DNA from: Dyella terrae
GTDB lineage: Bacteria; Pseudomonadota; Gammaproteobacteria; Xanthomonadales; Rhodanobacteraceae
DNA length: 64,000 nt
Direction of reading: 5' to 3'
Assembly (NCBI RefSeq): GCF_004322705.1
Contig: NZ_SIZZ01000002.1
Span: 744,001-808,000 of the forward strand
Of the stretch, positions 47,692 through 57,745 are shown in pieces. The notes under the pieces were generated by a model. The model was given only the letters and a program-made list of their open reading frames with translations, searched no databases and was not told the DNA's origin. How positions within the stretch are numbered: the stretch's first letter is position 1; each line of letters opens with the position of its first letter. The translations under genes were made by a program, and so were the position numbers.

Positions 47692-48783
47692 TTACGGCTT
47701 GGCGGCGATCAGCTTGCGAACCAGGCTTTCGTGCTCGGTATCGAGCTTCTGCAGCCGGGTATTCAACGCCGCATCGTTCACCCACTGGGCACTCAGGGCG
47801 CGGCGGCGATCGAGCGTATAGGCCATGTCGGCAAACGGCACCAGCGTTTCATTGCCTGCCGGCGCGAACCCACTGATGTCGTGGATCAGCTTGAGCTTTG
47901 CCAGTTCGGCGACGGCGTTCTTGCCTTTGCCGTAGCTGGTGACGAACTGCGTGATGCGGTCGCGCAAATCCGGGGGCAAGTCGGTTCGGATGATGATCAC
48001 CGCGTGCGGAATCAGGCTGGACGTCCATAGTGTCCGCAAGCGCGCGTTCTGCTCGGGGAAGTGCGTCGCAAAACGTTCCATGTCGGCGGTGTTGTTGGTG
48101 GCGACGTCGACTTCACCGTTGGCCACCGCCAGTGCGTTGTTCTGGTGGTTGTCCACCATGACGCTGGCGAAGAACGTGTCCGAATCGAGCTTGCGATTGG
48201 CGAACAACTGCGTCTCGGGCACGACGTAACCGGACACTGACAGTGCTTCGCCACGCGCGTAGCGCAGTTTGCCCGGGCGCTTGAACAGATCGTCCACGCT
48301 GCGCAGAGGCGATGATTTTTCCACCAGCAGCACGGAGTAGTAACCCTTTGAGCCATCGCCTCGCGTGAGCTGGGCAATGACCTGCATCTGGTCGCGCGTC
48401 ACGGCGTCCAGCGCCAGCTTCCCGGAGACAAAGGCCATGTCGATGCGCTCTTCAGCCAGCGCCTGGGCCAGTCCTTCATACGTACTGACGGATACGCTGC
48501 GCACCGGCCGGTGCAGCGCGCGCTCCATGTCATCCAGGAAGGGGCGCCACGCATCGAGGGATTCGGAGGGGCCGCCGATCGGCAGGATGCCGAAGGTCAG
48601 CGGACGCGCGGCGGGCGGGGAGGGAGACGGCGTGGCGGCAGATGCCGCCGTGCTGAAAAGCCAAAGCAGCGACAGGCCGATGGCTGCACGCCACGAAGCG
48701 GAGCGCGCCAGGCCTTGCCACGACCGTGAGATCCATCCCCTGCGCAACGCCTTGTCTCCCCTCGGGCAAATCGGCTCGGACAT
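47692..48783 (-). CDS. PhnD-like periplasmic solute-binding protein
   Basis: 363 residues. A long N-terminus ends in a signal peptide (IGLSLLWLFSTAASAAT, about residues 35-51). The mature part is a PhnD-type fold: LTFGILPIGGPSESLDAWRPFLDDM, DMAFVSGKLALDAV, GYYSVLLVEKSSPLRSVDDL and DVATNNTADMERF. In transporters such proteins bind phosphonate or phosphite. No ABC permease or ATPase gene is nearby; instead a response regulator and hybrid kinase lie just upstream on the same strand, so it may present a ligand to the kinase. Confidence 0.87.
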   Translation of the reverse strand: MSEPICPRGDKALRRGWISRSWQGLARSASWRAAIGLSLLWLFSTAASAATPSPSPPAARPLTFGILPIGGPSESLDAWRPFLDDMERALHRPVRSVSVSTYEGLAQALAEERIDMAFVSGKLALDAVTRDQMQVIAQLTRGDGSKGYYSVLLVEKSSPLRSVDDLFKRPGKLRYARGEALSVSGYVVPETQLFANRKLDSDTFFASVMVDNHQNNALAVANGEVDVATNNTADMERFATHFPEQNARLRTLWTSSLIPHAVIIIRTDLPPDLRDRITQFVTSYGKGKNAVAELAKLKLIHDISGFAPAGNETLVPFADMAYTLDRRRALSAQWVNDAALNTRLQKLDTEHESLVRKLIAAKP

Positions 48784-48886
48784 AACGGAATTCGGAGCGC
48801 TCCTTGCTCCAGACGGCGAAGGGAGAATACGCCGCGCACTGCGACGAAGGGAATTGGCCCGGAAAATCAGGTGGACGACAGCCCCG

Positions 48887-49561
48887 TCAGATTCCGCTGA
48901 TGCGGCGCGAGGCCACCACCGCTTCCACGCGATTGCGTACGTTCAACGCTCGGAAAATCGCGGCCAGGTGGATTTTCACCGTCCCTTCACTGATGCCCAG
49001 GTCCCTGGCGATCAGTTTGTTGGGCTTGCCTTGCGACAGCAGGCGCAGGACGTCGATCTGGCGCTCGGTGAGCAATTTGCGCAGGCGCTCTTCGAGCGAG
49101 CGCGAGGCATCCGCCAGCGAACCGCCGTTGGGTGACGGCGGCAACGGGGATGCATGGCTTTCCTGCAGCATCATCGGGGGCACGTAGGTGCCGCCGGACA
49201 ACACCAGCCGGACGGCCGAAAGCATGACTTCGGGCGAATAGGCCTTAGGGATGAAGCCGTGCGCGCCCATGGCGAGCAGGTCCTTCATCAACGCCGGGTC
49301 TTCCGAACCGGACAGCACGATGACCCGCAGCTGCGGCAGCGTCTCGATGACCTCTGCCAGGTGCGAGGTACCGTGTCCGCCGGGCATGGCCAGGTCGATC
49401 AGGGCAAGATCGAAGCTATGCGCCTCATCACCGTGAACCACGCGGCGCAACTCGTCCACGTCCATGGCCTCGGAGAACTCGGTATCCGGCCCGAGTTCCG
49501 CCAGTTTCAGTTTGACTCCTTCGACGATCAGTCGATGGTCATCCGCGATCAATATCCGCAT
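48887..49561 (-). CDS. LuxR/NarL-type response regulator
   Basis: 224 residues. Receiver domain with acidic pocket Asp7-Asp8 (ILIADDHRL), phospho-acceptor Asp56 (LALIDLAMPGG), switch serine in VIVLSGSED and lysine in GFIPKAY; then a linker and a LuxR helix-turn-helix (LTERQIDVLRLLSQGKPNKLIARDLGISEGTVKIHLAAIFRAL in the C-terminal 65 residues). Start at 49561, with GGGGAG upstream. It lies between the PhnD-like gene and the hybrid kinase on one strand. A triple heptamer array lies 101-121 bases upstream. Confidence 0.93.
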   Translation of the reverse strand: MRILIADDHRLIVEGVKLKLAELGPDTEFSEAMDVDELRRVVHGDEAHSFDLALIDLAMPGGHGTSHLAEVIETLPQLRVIVLSGSEDPALMKDLLAMGAHGFIPKAYSPEVMLSAVRLVLSGGTYVPPMMLQESHASPLPPSPNGGSLADASRSLEERLRKLLTERQIDVLRLLSQGKPNKLIARDLGISEGTVKIHLAAIFRALNVRNRVEAVVASRRISGI

Positions 49562-49661
49562 CTCGCTCCCCAGGGGCGCACGCAGTCCCTGCTGCACGCA
49601 CGCGCCAAGCAACATAGTCTCAGGCCGTGCCAACGGCAACTGTCGGACGCGATTCCATACG

Positions 49662-49682
49662 GTCTAGGCTCTAGGTCATAGG
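49662..49682 (-). repeat. Array of three tandem heptamers before the response regulator
   Basis: On the plus strand GTCTAGG, CTCTAGG, TCATAGG follow each other without spacers, then G. The array lies directly after the hybrid kinase stop codon and upstream of the response regulator. A matching array lies at 51663-51683. It is a likely regulator binding site. Confidence 0.6.
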
Positions 49683-49683
49683 G

Positions 49684-51615
49684 TCACGCCAGGGTCCGTG
49701 AAGACGTCCAGACGGCCACCATCGCTTCCCGCAGTTGCTCGGGTGACACCGGCTTGTACAGCACCGGGATCTTCGCCGCCATGATTTCACGGAGCCTGTC
49801 GCTGCGCGTTTCGCCCGTGATCAGCAGGCGCGGGAAGGGTTCGCGCCGCTCGCTGCCGTAGTGCTCGTCCAGCGCGGCCAGCACGTCCAGTCCGCTTTCG
49901 TTGTCGCGCAGGCGCAGGTCGGAAATGACGATGTCCGGCGGCGTAGCCCAGGTGCCGGCGGCCTCCAGGGCCTGGACCCGGTCCTCCGCGGTGACCACCT
50001 CGCAACCCCAGCTGCGCAGCAAATAACGAATGCCCGAGAGGATGGCCGGCTCGTCGTCGATCACCAGTACCCGCATGCCGGTCACGTCCAGCGCCGCTTC
50101 GTCGGTGGCGACATGCGAGGTGTGCTGTGGCGGCACTTCAGGAAGATGGAAGCTGAAAACACTGCCGCGACCGGGCACGGATTTGAGCTGCACGCGGGTG
50201 TCGAGAAGTTCGGCGAGGCGCTGTACCGTGGCGAGCCCCAGGCCCAGGCCGCGACGCGGGCCGGTGTCATGCTCACCGTGGCCGTTGCTTTCCACGCGAT
50301 AGAACTCGTCGAATACGCGCGCCTGGTGTTCCGGTTCAATCCCGCTACCGGTGTCCCACACATCGACGCGCAAGGTGCCATCCGCGCGATGGCGCGCCAC
50401 CACCAGCACGCCGCCTTGCTGCGTGTAACGCAGCGCGTTGCTCACCAGGTTGTTGAGGATGCGCGCGAGCATCGTGCGATCGCTGCGCACCCACAAGTGC
50501 GTCGCGCGCATCACCAAACGCAGGCCATGCTGCTCGGCAATCATGCGGAAGTTGCGGCTGACTTCCTCGAACACATGGTCGAGCGGGAATTCACGGATGT
50601 CGATCTGCATGGCGCCGGTTTCCAGGCGCGAAAGATCGAGCAGTTCGGAGAACAGATGGTCGAGCGCTTCGACGCATTCCTGGATATGCGCGATGCGATC
50701 GAGGCGGATGGGATCGCGCTCGTCGACAGCAAGTGATGACGAGAACAGCGTCAATGCATACAGCGGCTGGCGCAGGTCATGCGATGCGGCTGCGAGGAAA
50801 CGCGCTTTCGCGACGCTTGCCGCCTCCAGTGCAGCATTCTTGCGCGCCAGTTCCACCGTGGCATGTTCGATTTCCTGTTCCATGCCTCGCTGCACGTCAT
50901 AGAGCGCGGCGGCGGCGCTGTTGAAGCCGCGCTGCAGGTCACCGATTTCCGTCTGGTCGGTCACTTCGACTTCGACCTTGCGATCGCCGCGACCGAGTTG
51001 CTGCACGGCGCCGGCCAGTCGCCGAAGTGGCGCGCTGATGAAGCGTGCCGCCTGCCAGCCCACCACGCCGGCAATGAACAGGCTGAGCGCCAGTGCGATG
51101 AGGGCATTGCGCAAGCTGGCGCGTTGCGCGGCAATCGCCTCGCTCATGCTGACGTCGATCAGCACCGAGCCCAGCGCCGGCAGCTCGGGTTGGTCCGCGT
51201 CACGCACATCGTGCACGACGGTCAATACGTCCTTCGGCTTGGCTTTGCTGGCGCCGATGGTGTCGGCCAGGATCTCGCCGTCCGCGGCGCGAATCTGCAC
51301 GTGGGCGACGTGGGGCAGGGCGGCAATGGATTCGGCGATCCGGTTGAGGTCGCGACGCTGCATGTTGCGGATCGGATCGGTGGAAATCGATGCCGCTTGC
51401 GTGGCGATTGCGTCGGCGGTGCTTTGCGCCATGCTGCGCAGGCTCATCAGCTGGTGGCGCGTCAGCATGATCACCAGCAGCAGCGCCGTGAGCATGGTGG
51501 GCACGAGGGCGATGAAGGCGAGTCGCTGCATCAGCGACGTCCGACGCCACAAGCGAACCGCCCAGGAGCCAACCCCCGTACTCATGCCGCCATGTCCCCG
51601 TTTGCGGCGCTCCAT
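49684..51615 (-). CDS. Hybrid sensor histidine kinase
   Basis: 643 residues. Membrane helix about 32-53, periplasmic domain about 54-168, second helix about 170-193, HAMP, a coiled coil about 240-268, HisKA with His279 (ASHDLRQPLYALTLF), an ATPase domain (NNLVSNALRYTQQGG; RGLGLGLATVQRLAELL), and a C-terminal receiver from about 514 (VLVIDDEPAILSG; phospho-acceptor Asp in IVISDLRL). The receiver should pass or drain phosphate, and the neighbouring LuxR-type regulator is the obvious partner. An ATG at 51585 is an alternative start. Confidence 0.92.
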   Translation of the reverse strand: MERRKRGHGGMSTGVGSWAVRLWRRTSLMQRLAFIALVPTMLTALLLVIMLTRHQLMSLRSMAQSTADAIATQAASISTDPIRNMQRRDLNRIAESIAALPHVAHVQIRAADGEILADTIGASKAKPKDVLTVVHDVRDADQPELPALGSVLIDVSMSEAIAAQRASLRNALIALALSLFIAGVVGWQAARFISAPLRRLAGAVQQLGRGDRKVEVEVTDQTEIGDLQRGFNSAAAALYDVQRGMEQEIEHATVELARKNAALEAASVAKARFLAAASHDLRQPLYALTLFSSSLAVDERDPIRLDRIAHIQECVEALDHLFSELLDLSRLETGAMQIDIREFPLDHVFEEVSRNFRMIAEQHGLRLVMRATHLWVRSDRTMLARILNNLVSNALRYTQQGGVLVVARHRADGTLRVDVWDTGSGIEPEHQARVFDEFYRVESNGHGEHDTGPRRGLGLGLATVQRLAELLDTRVQLKSVPGRGSVFSFHLPEVPPQHTSHVATDEAALDVTGMRVLVIDDEPAILSGIRYLLRSWGCEVVTAEDRVQALEAAGTWATPPDIVISDLRLRDNESGLDVLAALDEHYGSERREPFPRLLITGETRSDRLREIMAAKIPVLYKPVSPEQLREAMVAVWTSSRTLA

Positions 51616-51662
51616 GCACCTGCCGCGCAGACTAGCGCGAAACGGGGAGGGGAACAGCTAGT

Positions 51663-51683
51663 GCTTAGGCCTTAGAACCTAGG
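51663..51683 (-). repeat. Array of three tandem heptamers before the hybrid kinase
   Basis: On the plus strand GCTTAGG, CCTTAGA, ACCTAGG in direct succession, then G. It overlaps the stop codon of the TVP38-like gene and ends 48 bases before the kinase start. Same layout and consensus (N-Y-H-TAGG) as the array at 49662-49682. Confidence 0.6.
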
Positions 51684-52383
51684 GTGAGCGGCGGGAGCGC
51701 CGGAACCGGTCCACCACCAGCGGCATCAGGGCGAGCACCGCGATGATCAGCAGGGGCACCAGGATGTCCTTCTGCAACAGCAAGGAACTTTCGAAGCGAC
51801 CGCCGGTTCGTGCGAGCGCCTGGCCGAGACCCGCGCCGATCGAGGTTTCGAAGATCATCGTGACCGTGCCACCCAGCCAGCTGGCCCCGAGGAACAGCCA
51901 TAACGGACACCGCAGCCATGCGAGGCAGACCGTGACCAGGCCGAAGGGAGCCACGGGGACAAAGCGCAGGAACAGCGTGTAGCTGATGGGGTGTCGCTCG
52001 AAGCCGTGGTGCAGGCGATCGACGAAGGCCGGCGGATGCTTGCTGCCGGAGCCAAATGCGTAGCGGCTGGCCAGGAACAGGATCAGCGAGCCCAGGGTCA
52101 GGCCGACCGATGACAGGGCCGTGCCCTCGACGATGCCGAAGATGAAACCACCGGCCATGATGATGACCACCGTGCCGGGGATGCCGGTGGAGGTCGCGAG
52201 GGTCAGCACGCCGATGTAGGCGAGCCGGCTCATCCATGGGTTATCGGAAACCTGCGAGCGCAGCTCGCCCTGGTTGGCGACCAGCCTCTCTGGATGGAGT
52301 TGATCCAGCGCGCCGGACGCGTACAGCACCACTCCCGCAAGCATCAGCAGGAACAGGGGCAGCGCGGCGCGCAGGCGACTCAA
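51679..52383 (-). CDS. TVP38/TMEM64-family (DedA-like) membrane protein
   Basis: 234 residues, SNARE-associated/VTT domain. Membrane segments at the N-terminus (RAALPLFLLMLAGVVLYASG) and in the core: GVLTLATSTGIPGTVVIIMAGGFIFG, LGSLILFLASRYAFG and FLRFVPVAPFGLVTVCLAWL, with the family's F-R-F-x-P motif. Relatives move or scramble lipids. I start at a TTG at 52383 that overlaps the deaminase stop (TTGA); no ATG precedes the first membrane helix in a plausible place, and upstream codons are out-of-frame deaminase sequence. Confidence 0.82.
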   Translation of the reverse strand: MSRLRAALPLFLLMLAGVVLYASGALDQLHPERLVANQGELRSQVSDNPWMSRLAYIGVLTLATSTGIPGTVVIIMAGGFIFGIVEGTALSSVGLTLGSLILFLASRYAFGSGSKHPPAFVDRLHHGFERHPISYTLFLRFVPVAPFGLVTVCLAWLRCPLWLFLGASWLGGTVTMIFETSIGAGLGQALARTGGRFESSLLLQKDILVPLLIIAVLALMPLVVDRFRRSRRSP

Positions 52384-52940
52384 TAGCTTTGTCCGCTGGC
52401 GCCGTAGGTGGCCAGCACGGTGCGAGCCTGTTCGCGCAGGATGTCGCGACGCACGGCAATGCCGCGGCGTTCCAGTTCGCCCACCCAGTCCGCCGGCAAC
52501 GGGCCTTCGTCGAACTCGGTCAGCTCCTCGACGTCTTCCGAGCGCGCACCGATCAGAAGTTCGTCCACGCCCGCCCATACGGTCGCGCCATAGCACTGGC
52601 AGCACGGCTGCGCGCTGGTGGCCAGGATGTAGCGACCGCCGTCGGCATTGAGGCGAAAGCTGGCCATGCGCTGCTGCGCGGCCATGTACGCCATCATCTC
52701 TGCGTGCGCGACCGAGCAGGTCTGCGGCACCACACGATTGACGCCCACCGACACCACGCGACCATCGCCCGTAAACACGGCTGCGCCGAACGGGCCGCCG
52801 TGGTTGTGCTCGATGTTGTGGCTGGAGAGCGCGATGGCGAGGCCTACGCGCTCTTCATCGGTGACATAGCGCTTGCTGGTGTCGACGATGTCGCCGAGCC
52901 ACGGCGGCAGGGTGAGATGGATCTGCAACGGCAACGTCAT
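52380..52940 (-). CDS. Nucleoside/guanine deaminase-like zinc enzyme
   Basis: 186 residues of the cytidine-deaminase superfamily, tRNA-adenosine/guanine deaminase branch. His79 and Glu81 (VAHAEMMAYMAAQ) and Cys113 with Cys116 (SAQPCCQCYGA) are the zinc and proton-shuttle residues. GGPFGAAVFTGDGRVVSVGVN is the typical preceding strand pair. The base substrate is unclear. ATG 52940 lies two bases after the glnS stop, so it is read with glnS. Confidence 0.88.
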   Translation of the reverse strand: MTLPLQIHLTLPPWLGDIVDTSKRYVTDEERVGLAIALSSHNIEHNHGGPFGAAVFTGDGRVVSVGVNRVVPQTCSVAHAEMMAYMAAQQRMASFRLNADGGRYILATSAQPCCQCYGATVWAGVDELLIGARSEDVEELTEFDEGPLPADWVGELERRGIAVRRDILREQARTVLATYGASGQSY

Positions 52941-52942
52941 GA

Positions 52943-54706
<1,764 letters not shown>

Positions 54707-54843
54707 CGGTATGGGCTCTGGGCTAGGCGGAAACGGGGGATTTTAGCGCGTCACGGCGGTACTGCGCGTGGCGTGCACAGGTTCAATGTGGGGTTCGATG
54801 CAAGGGTTCAACGGCGTGAACCCCTGGCCGATGGCGAGTGCGA

Positions 54844-55926
54844 CTACTCGCCGCGTCCGCCGGCCGCTGCGGGGCCGCTGCGGCCCGGGGCCACGCTGAC
54901 GCGATTGCGACCCTGGGACTTGGCCCGGTAGAGCGCCAGATCCGCCTGGCGCATCCATGCGGCGATGTCCTGGATGTCCTCGGCCACGGCGGCGACGCCC
55001 AGGCTCAGGGTCCAGGTCAGCTTTTCCCCGCCGACTTCCGAGTGGGCATTGGCGGCCAGCAGGCGCAGGCGTTCAGCGACGGCGGCGGCACGCTCGATAT
55101 CGGTTTCCGGCAGCACGACGCCGAACTCATCGCCGCCGAGCCGGCCCGTGGTGTCCACGTCGCGCAGGCCCCGCTGGAGGATGCGGGCGAGGTCGCTCAG
55201 GAGCTGGTCGCCGGCCGCGTGGCCGTAGCGGTCATTGATCTGTTTGAAGCCGTCGATGTCCAGCAGGATCAGCGCGGCAGGGCGGCGATTGCGCTGGAAA
55301 CGCAGCCATTCGCTGCGCGCCGACTCCAGCCAGTGCGTGCGGTTGGCCAGGCCGGTGAGGGGATCGGTGCGGGTCAGCTGGTCGAGCTGGCGATTCTGCT
55401 GGCGCACGCGACGCGCCAGGTCATGGTTCACCACGCTGAGCCACGCCGGGTAAATCACGAGCATGGGCAGGCACGCGGCCACGTTCAGCATGCTGCTGGC
55501 GGGCTGGAAGCGGAAACCGGTCATCCACCAGACCGCGAGGCAACAGGCCACCTGCACGGCCAGCGTCTTCAGGCACAGCCGCCAGCCGCCGGCGCTGATG
55601 CGGTCCATCGCCATCATCGACACCAGCAGGGCACTGGGCAGCAGGTTGAAGCCCATGAGGGCAATCCATGCGCCACCCATGGCCGCATCGGCAGTAAGGC
55701 TGGCGTACTCGACATGGATGGGATGCAGCGAGCGGCGGGCCAGTCCATAGGCAAGGTGCGGCCAGGCGAAGCCGCTGAACATCAACAGCGCCCACAGCCA
55801 CCACGATGCCCCTTGCTGGTACAGCACGCTGGCGACGGGCAGGGAGCCGAGGCCCAGACCCAGCATGCGCAGGCGATACACGCGCCCGACGAAACGCAGG
55901 TGGCTGTCCCTTGCTGCTGTTGCCAT
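54844..55926 (-). CDS. Membrane diguanylate cyclase (GGDEF)
   Basis: 360 residues. An N-terminal membrane domain of about five or six helices, MASE2-like (RFVGRVYRLRMLGLGLGSL), is joined to a GGDEF domain: DPLTGLANRTHWLE at the start, LILLDIDGFKQINDRYGH, and GGDEF at 264-268. RxxD (Arg255, Asp258) five residues before it is an intact inhibitory site, so c-di-GMP should limit its own synthesis. Start at 55926, with GGGGAGGG directly upstream; an ATG at 55989 is the alternative. Confidence 0.93.
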   Translation of the reverse strand: MATAARDSHLRFVGRVYRLRMLGLGLGSLPVASVLYQQGASWWLWALLMFSGFAWPHLAYGLARRSLHPIHVEYASLTADAAMGGAWIALMGFNLLPSALLVSMMAMDRISAGGWRLCLKTLAVQVACCLAVWWMTGFRFQPASSMLNVAACLPMLVIYPAWLSVVNHDLARRVRQQNRQLDQLTRTDPLTGLANRTHWLESARSEWLRFQRNRRPAALILLDIDGFKQINDRYGHAAGDQLLSDLARILQRGLRDVDTTGRLGGDEFGVVLPETDIERAAAVAERLRLLAANAHSEVGGEKLTWTLSLGVAAVAEDIQDIAAWMRQADLALYRAKSQGRNRVSVAPGRSGPAAAGGRGE

Positions 55927-56077
55927 CGTCCCTCCCCCGGATCCCCCATCTGGGTTTGAGACCTTAGAGCTTCCGGCTTCGGTTTGCATAGTCCGTCGGA
56001 GGTGGGGTAGACGAGGACGTTATCGGCTTCACGCGTGAAAGCTTGCGGGCTGATCCAGCGAGGGCTAGCTTCCACCC

Positions 56078-56353
56078 ATGCGCATCGCCTATCGAGCCGA
56101 GTCCCTGATCGACGCCCACCTGGTCAAGGACGCGCTGGAGCGCGCGGAGATCCCGGCCTTCGTATCCGGGGAATACCTGACCGGCGGCGTCGGCACGCTG
56201 CCAGCGCTCGACTACGTTGCCGTGATGGTGCCCGATGCCAGTCAGGACGCCGCCGAGGCGGTGGTGCGCGAGGTCGAGGCGCAATTGCTCGAGGCGCGCC
56301 AGGCCATCGAGGACCGCGATCTGGACGAGGCCACCGGTTTCATCTACGGCTGA
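56078..56353 (+). CDS. DUF2007 small protein
   Basis: 91 residues. MRIAYRAESLIDAHLVKDALERAEIPAFVSGE is the DUF2007 pattern, a ferredoxin-like fold related to PII-type signalling proteins by prediction. Acidic C-terminus. It is 59 bases before apt and may share its transcript. Function unknown. Confidence 0.88.
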   Translation: MRIAYRAESLIDAHLVKDALERAEIPAFVSGEYLTGGVGTLPALDYVAVMVPDASQDAAEAVVREVEAQLLEARQAIEDRDLDEATGFIYG

Positions 56354-56412
56354 CCTTTTCGACGTCATACTCGCCCGCTTTTCCCGTTCACCTTTCACCC
56401 TGTGAATCCGAT

Positions 56413-56931
56413 ATGCCTGACTTCGAGGCGCTGATCCGCGCTGTCCCCGATTTTCCCAAGCCCGGCGTCATCTTTCGTAACATGTCGCCCCTGTTGGCCG
56501 ACGCGGGCAGTTTCGCCCGCTGCATCGACGCGCTGGCCGAGCCCTGGCAGGGCAGTGGCGTCCAGGCCGTCTGCGGCATCGAGTCCCGCGGTTTCATCTT
56601 CGGCTCCGCGCTGGCGCAGAAGCTTCATGCCGGCTTCGTGCCCCTGCGCAAGCCCGGCAAGCTGCCGCCGCCGGTGGTGTCGGTTGACTACGCGCTCGAA
56701 TACGGCGTCGACCGCCTCGAGGCACGTAACGATGCGCTGCATTCCAACGAAAGGGTATTGATCGTCGATGACGTGCTGGCCACCGGGGGCACCCTGGACG
56801 CGGCCTGCCGGCTCGTCGATGCCATCGGGGCGACGCTGGTCGGTGCCAGTGTGGTCATTGAACTTGATGCCCTGCAGGGACGCCGACGCCTGCCGCCGGC
56901 CATGCGCCTGCATGCCCTCATGCACTACTGA
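56413..56931 (+). CDS. apt: Adenine phosphoribosyltransferase
   Basis: 172 residues. [17 protein letters not shown] at the N-terminus, [17 protein letters not shown], and the PRPP loop [17 protein letters not shown] are diagnostic. It salvages adenine to AMP. ATG 56413 chosen by alignment to the family start ([18 protein letters not shown]). Confidence 0.96.
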   Translation: MPDFEALIRAVPDFPKPGVIFRNMSPLLADAGSFARCIDALAEPWQGSGVQAVCGIESRGFIFGSALAQKLHAGFVPLRKPGKLPPPVVSVDYALEYGVDRLEARNDALHSNERVLIVDDVLATGGTLDAACRLVDAIGATLVGASVVIELDALQGRRRLPPAMRLHALMHY

Positions 56932-56944
56932 CCGGTGCGGCCTT

Positions 56945-56978
56945 CGTTGAGAAGCGTCGTATCGGCGCCATCTCAACG
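56945..56978. repeat. Inverted repeat upstream of msrA
   Basis: CGTTGAGA at 56945-56952 and TCTCAACG at 56971-56978 pair perfectly with an 18-base spacer. The pair lies between apt and msrA, 28 bases before the msrA start. It may be a regulator site. Confidence 0.45.
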
Positions 56979-57005
56979 ATAGTTCTTGGAAGCGAGGTAT
57001 GGGCC

Positions 57006-57659
57006 ATGCTTGGAATCGGAGGCTGGAAACAACGTATGCCGCAACGCGAAAACGCACTGCCCGGTCGCGAACAGGCCATCGAGCCGCCCCCCGCGCACTT
57101 CGTCAACGGTCGTCCGCTGCGTCAGGAGGCTTTCCCTGGCAGCGAAGTGCTGACGATAGGCATGGGCTGCTTCTGGGGTGCCGAGCGCAAGTTCTGGAAT
57201 CTGCCGGGCGTGCTCAGCACGTCGGTCGGGTACGCCGGTGGTTTCACGCCCAATCCGACGTATCGCGAAGTGTGTTCGGGCGAAACCGGTCACACGGAAG
57301 TCGTGCAGATCATCTACGACCCTTCCGTGATCACGCTGCCCGAATTGCTCAAGGTGTTCTGGGAGAACCACGATCCGACCCAGGGCATGCGTCAGGGCAA
57401 CGATGTCGGCACGCAATACCGCTCCGCCGTCTATGTCCCGCATATCGAGCAGTTGCCTGTCGTCGAGGCATCGGCGCGCGCGTTCCAGCAGGCGCTGGAA
57501 GGGTCGGGCTATGGCCCGATCACGACGGAGATTGCGCTGGCTGGTCCGTATTACTTTGCCGAGGAATATCACCAGCAGTATCTGGCGAAGAATCCGGATG
57601 GTTATTGCGGGTTGGGTGGGACGGGGGTGTCTTGCCCTATTGGGGTGGTGAATGGTTAA
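57006..57659 (+). CDS. msrA: Peptide methionine sulfoxide reductase MsrA
   Basis: 217 residues. Catalytic Cys55 in [40 protein letters not shown] and [23 protein letters not shown] are the family core; Cys201 and Cys210 in the glycine-rich tail are the resolving and recycling cysteines, as in E. coli MsrA. It repairs the S-epimer of oxidised methionine. The gene is convergent with oxyR, and its stop codon lies in repeat copy B. Confidence 0.96.
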   Translation: MLGIGGWKQRMPQRENALPGREQAIEPPPAHFVNGRPLRQEAFPGSEVLTIGMGCFWGAERKFWNLPGVLSTSVGYAGGFTPNPTYREVCSGETGHTEVVQIIYDPSVITLPELLKVFWENHDPTQGMRQGNDVGTQYRSAVYVPHIEQLPVVEASARAFQQALEGSGYGPITTEIALAGPYYFAEEYHQQYLAKNPDGYCGLGGTGVSCPIGVVNG

Positions 57660-57737
57660 CGGGGAACAGTAAACCGTAAGAGCAAAGCGGCCCCGCTCTT
57701 ACTGTTTACCGTTTACAGCTCGCGCCAGCGAGCGACT
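57656..57737 (-). repeat. Composite palindromic intergenic element, copy B
   Basis: Inverted relative to copies A and C. On the minus strand: hairpin CTCGC-TGGC-GCGAG, then CTGTAAACGGTAAACAGT, AAGAGC, a 16-base loop, GCTCTTACGG, TTTACTGTTCCCCGTTAACC. It fills the gap between msrA and oxyR, includes the msrA stop, and may end both transcripts. Confidence 0.85.
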
Positions 57738-57745
57738 CCCCCCGT

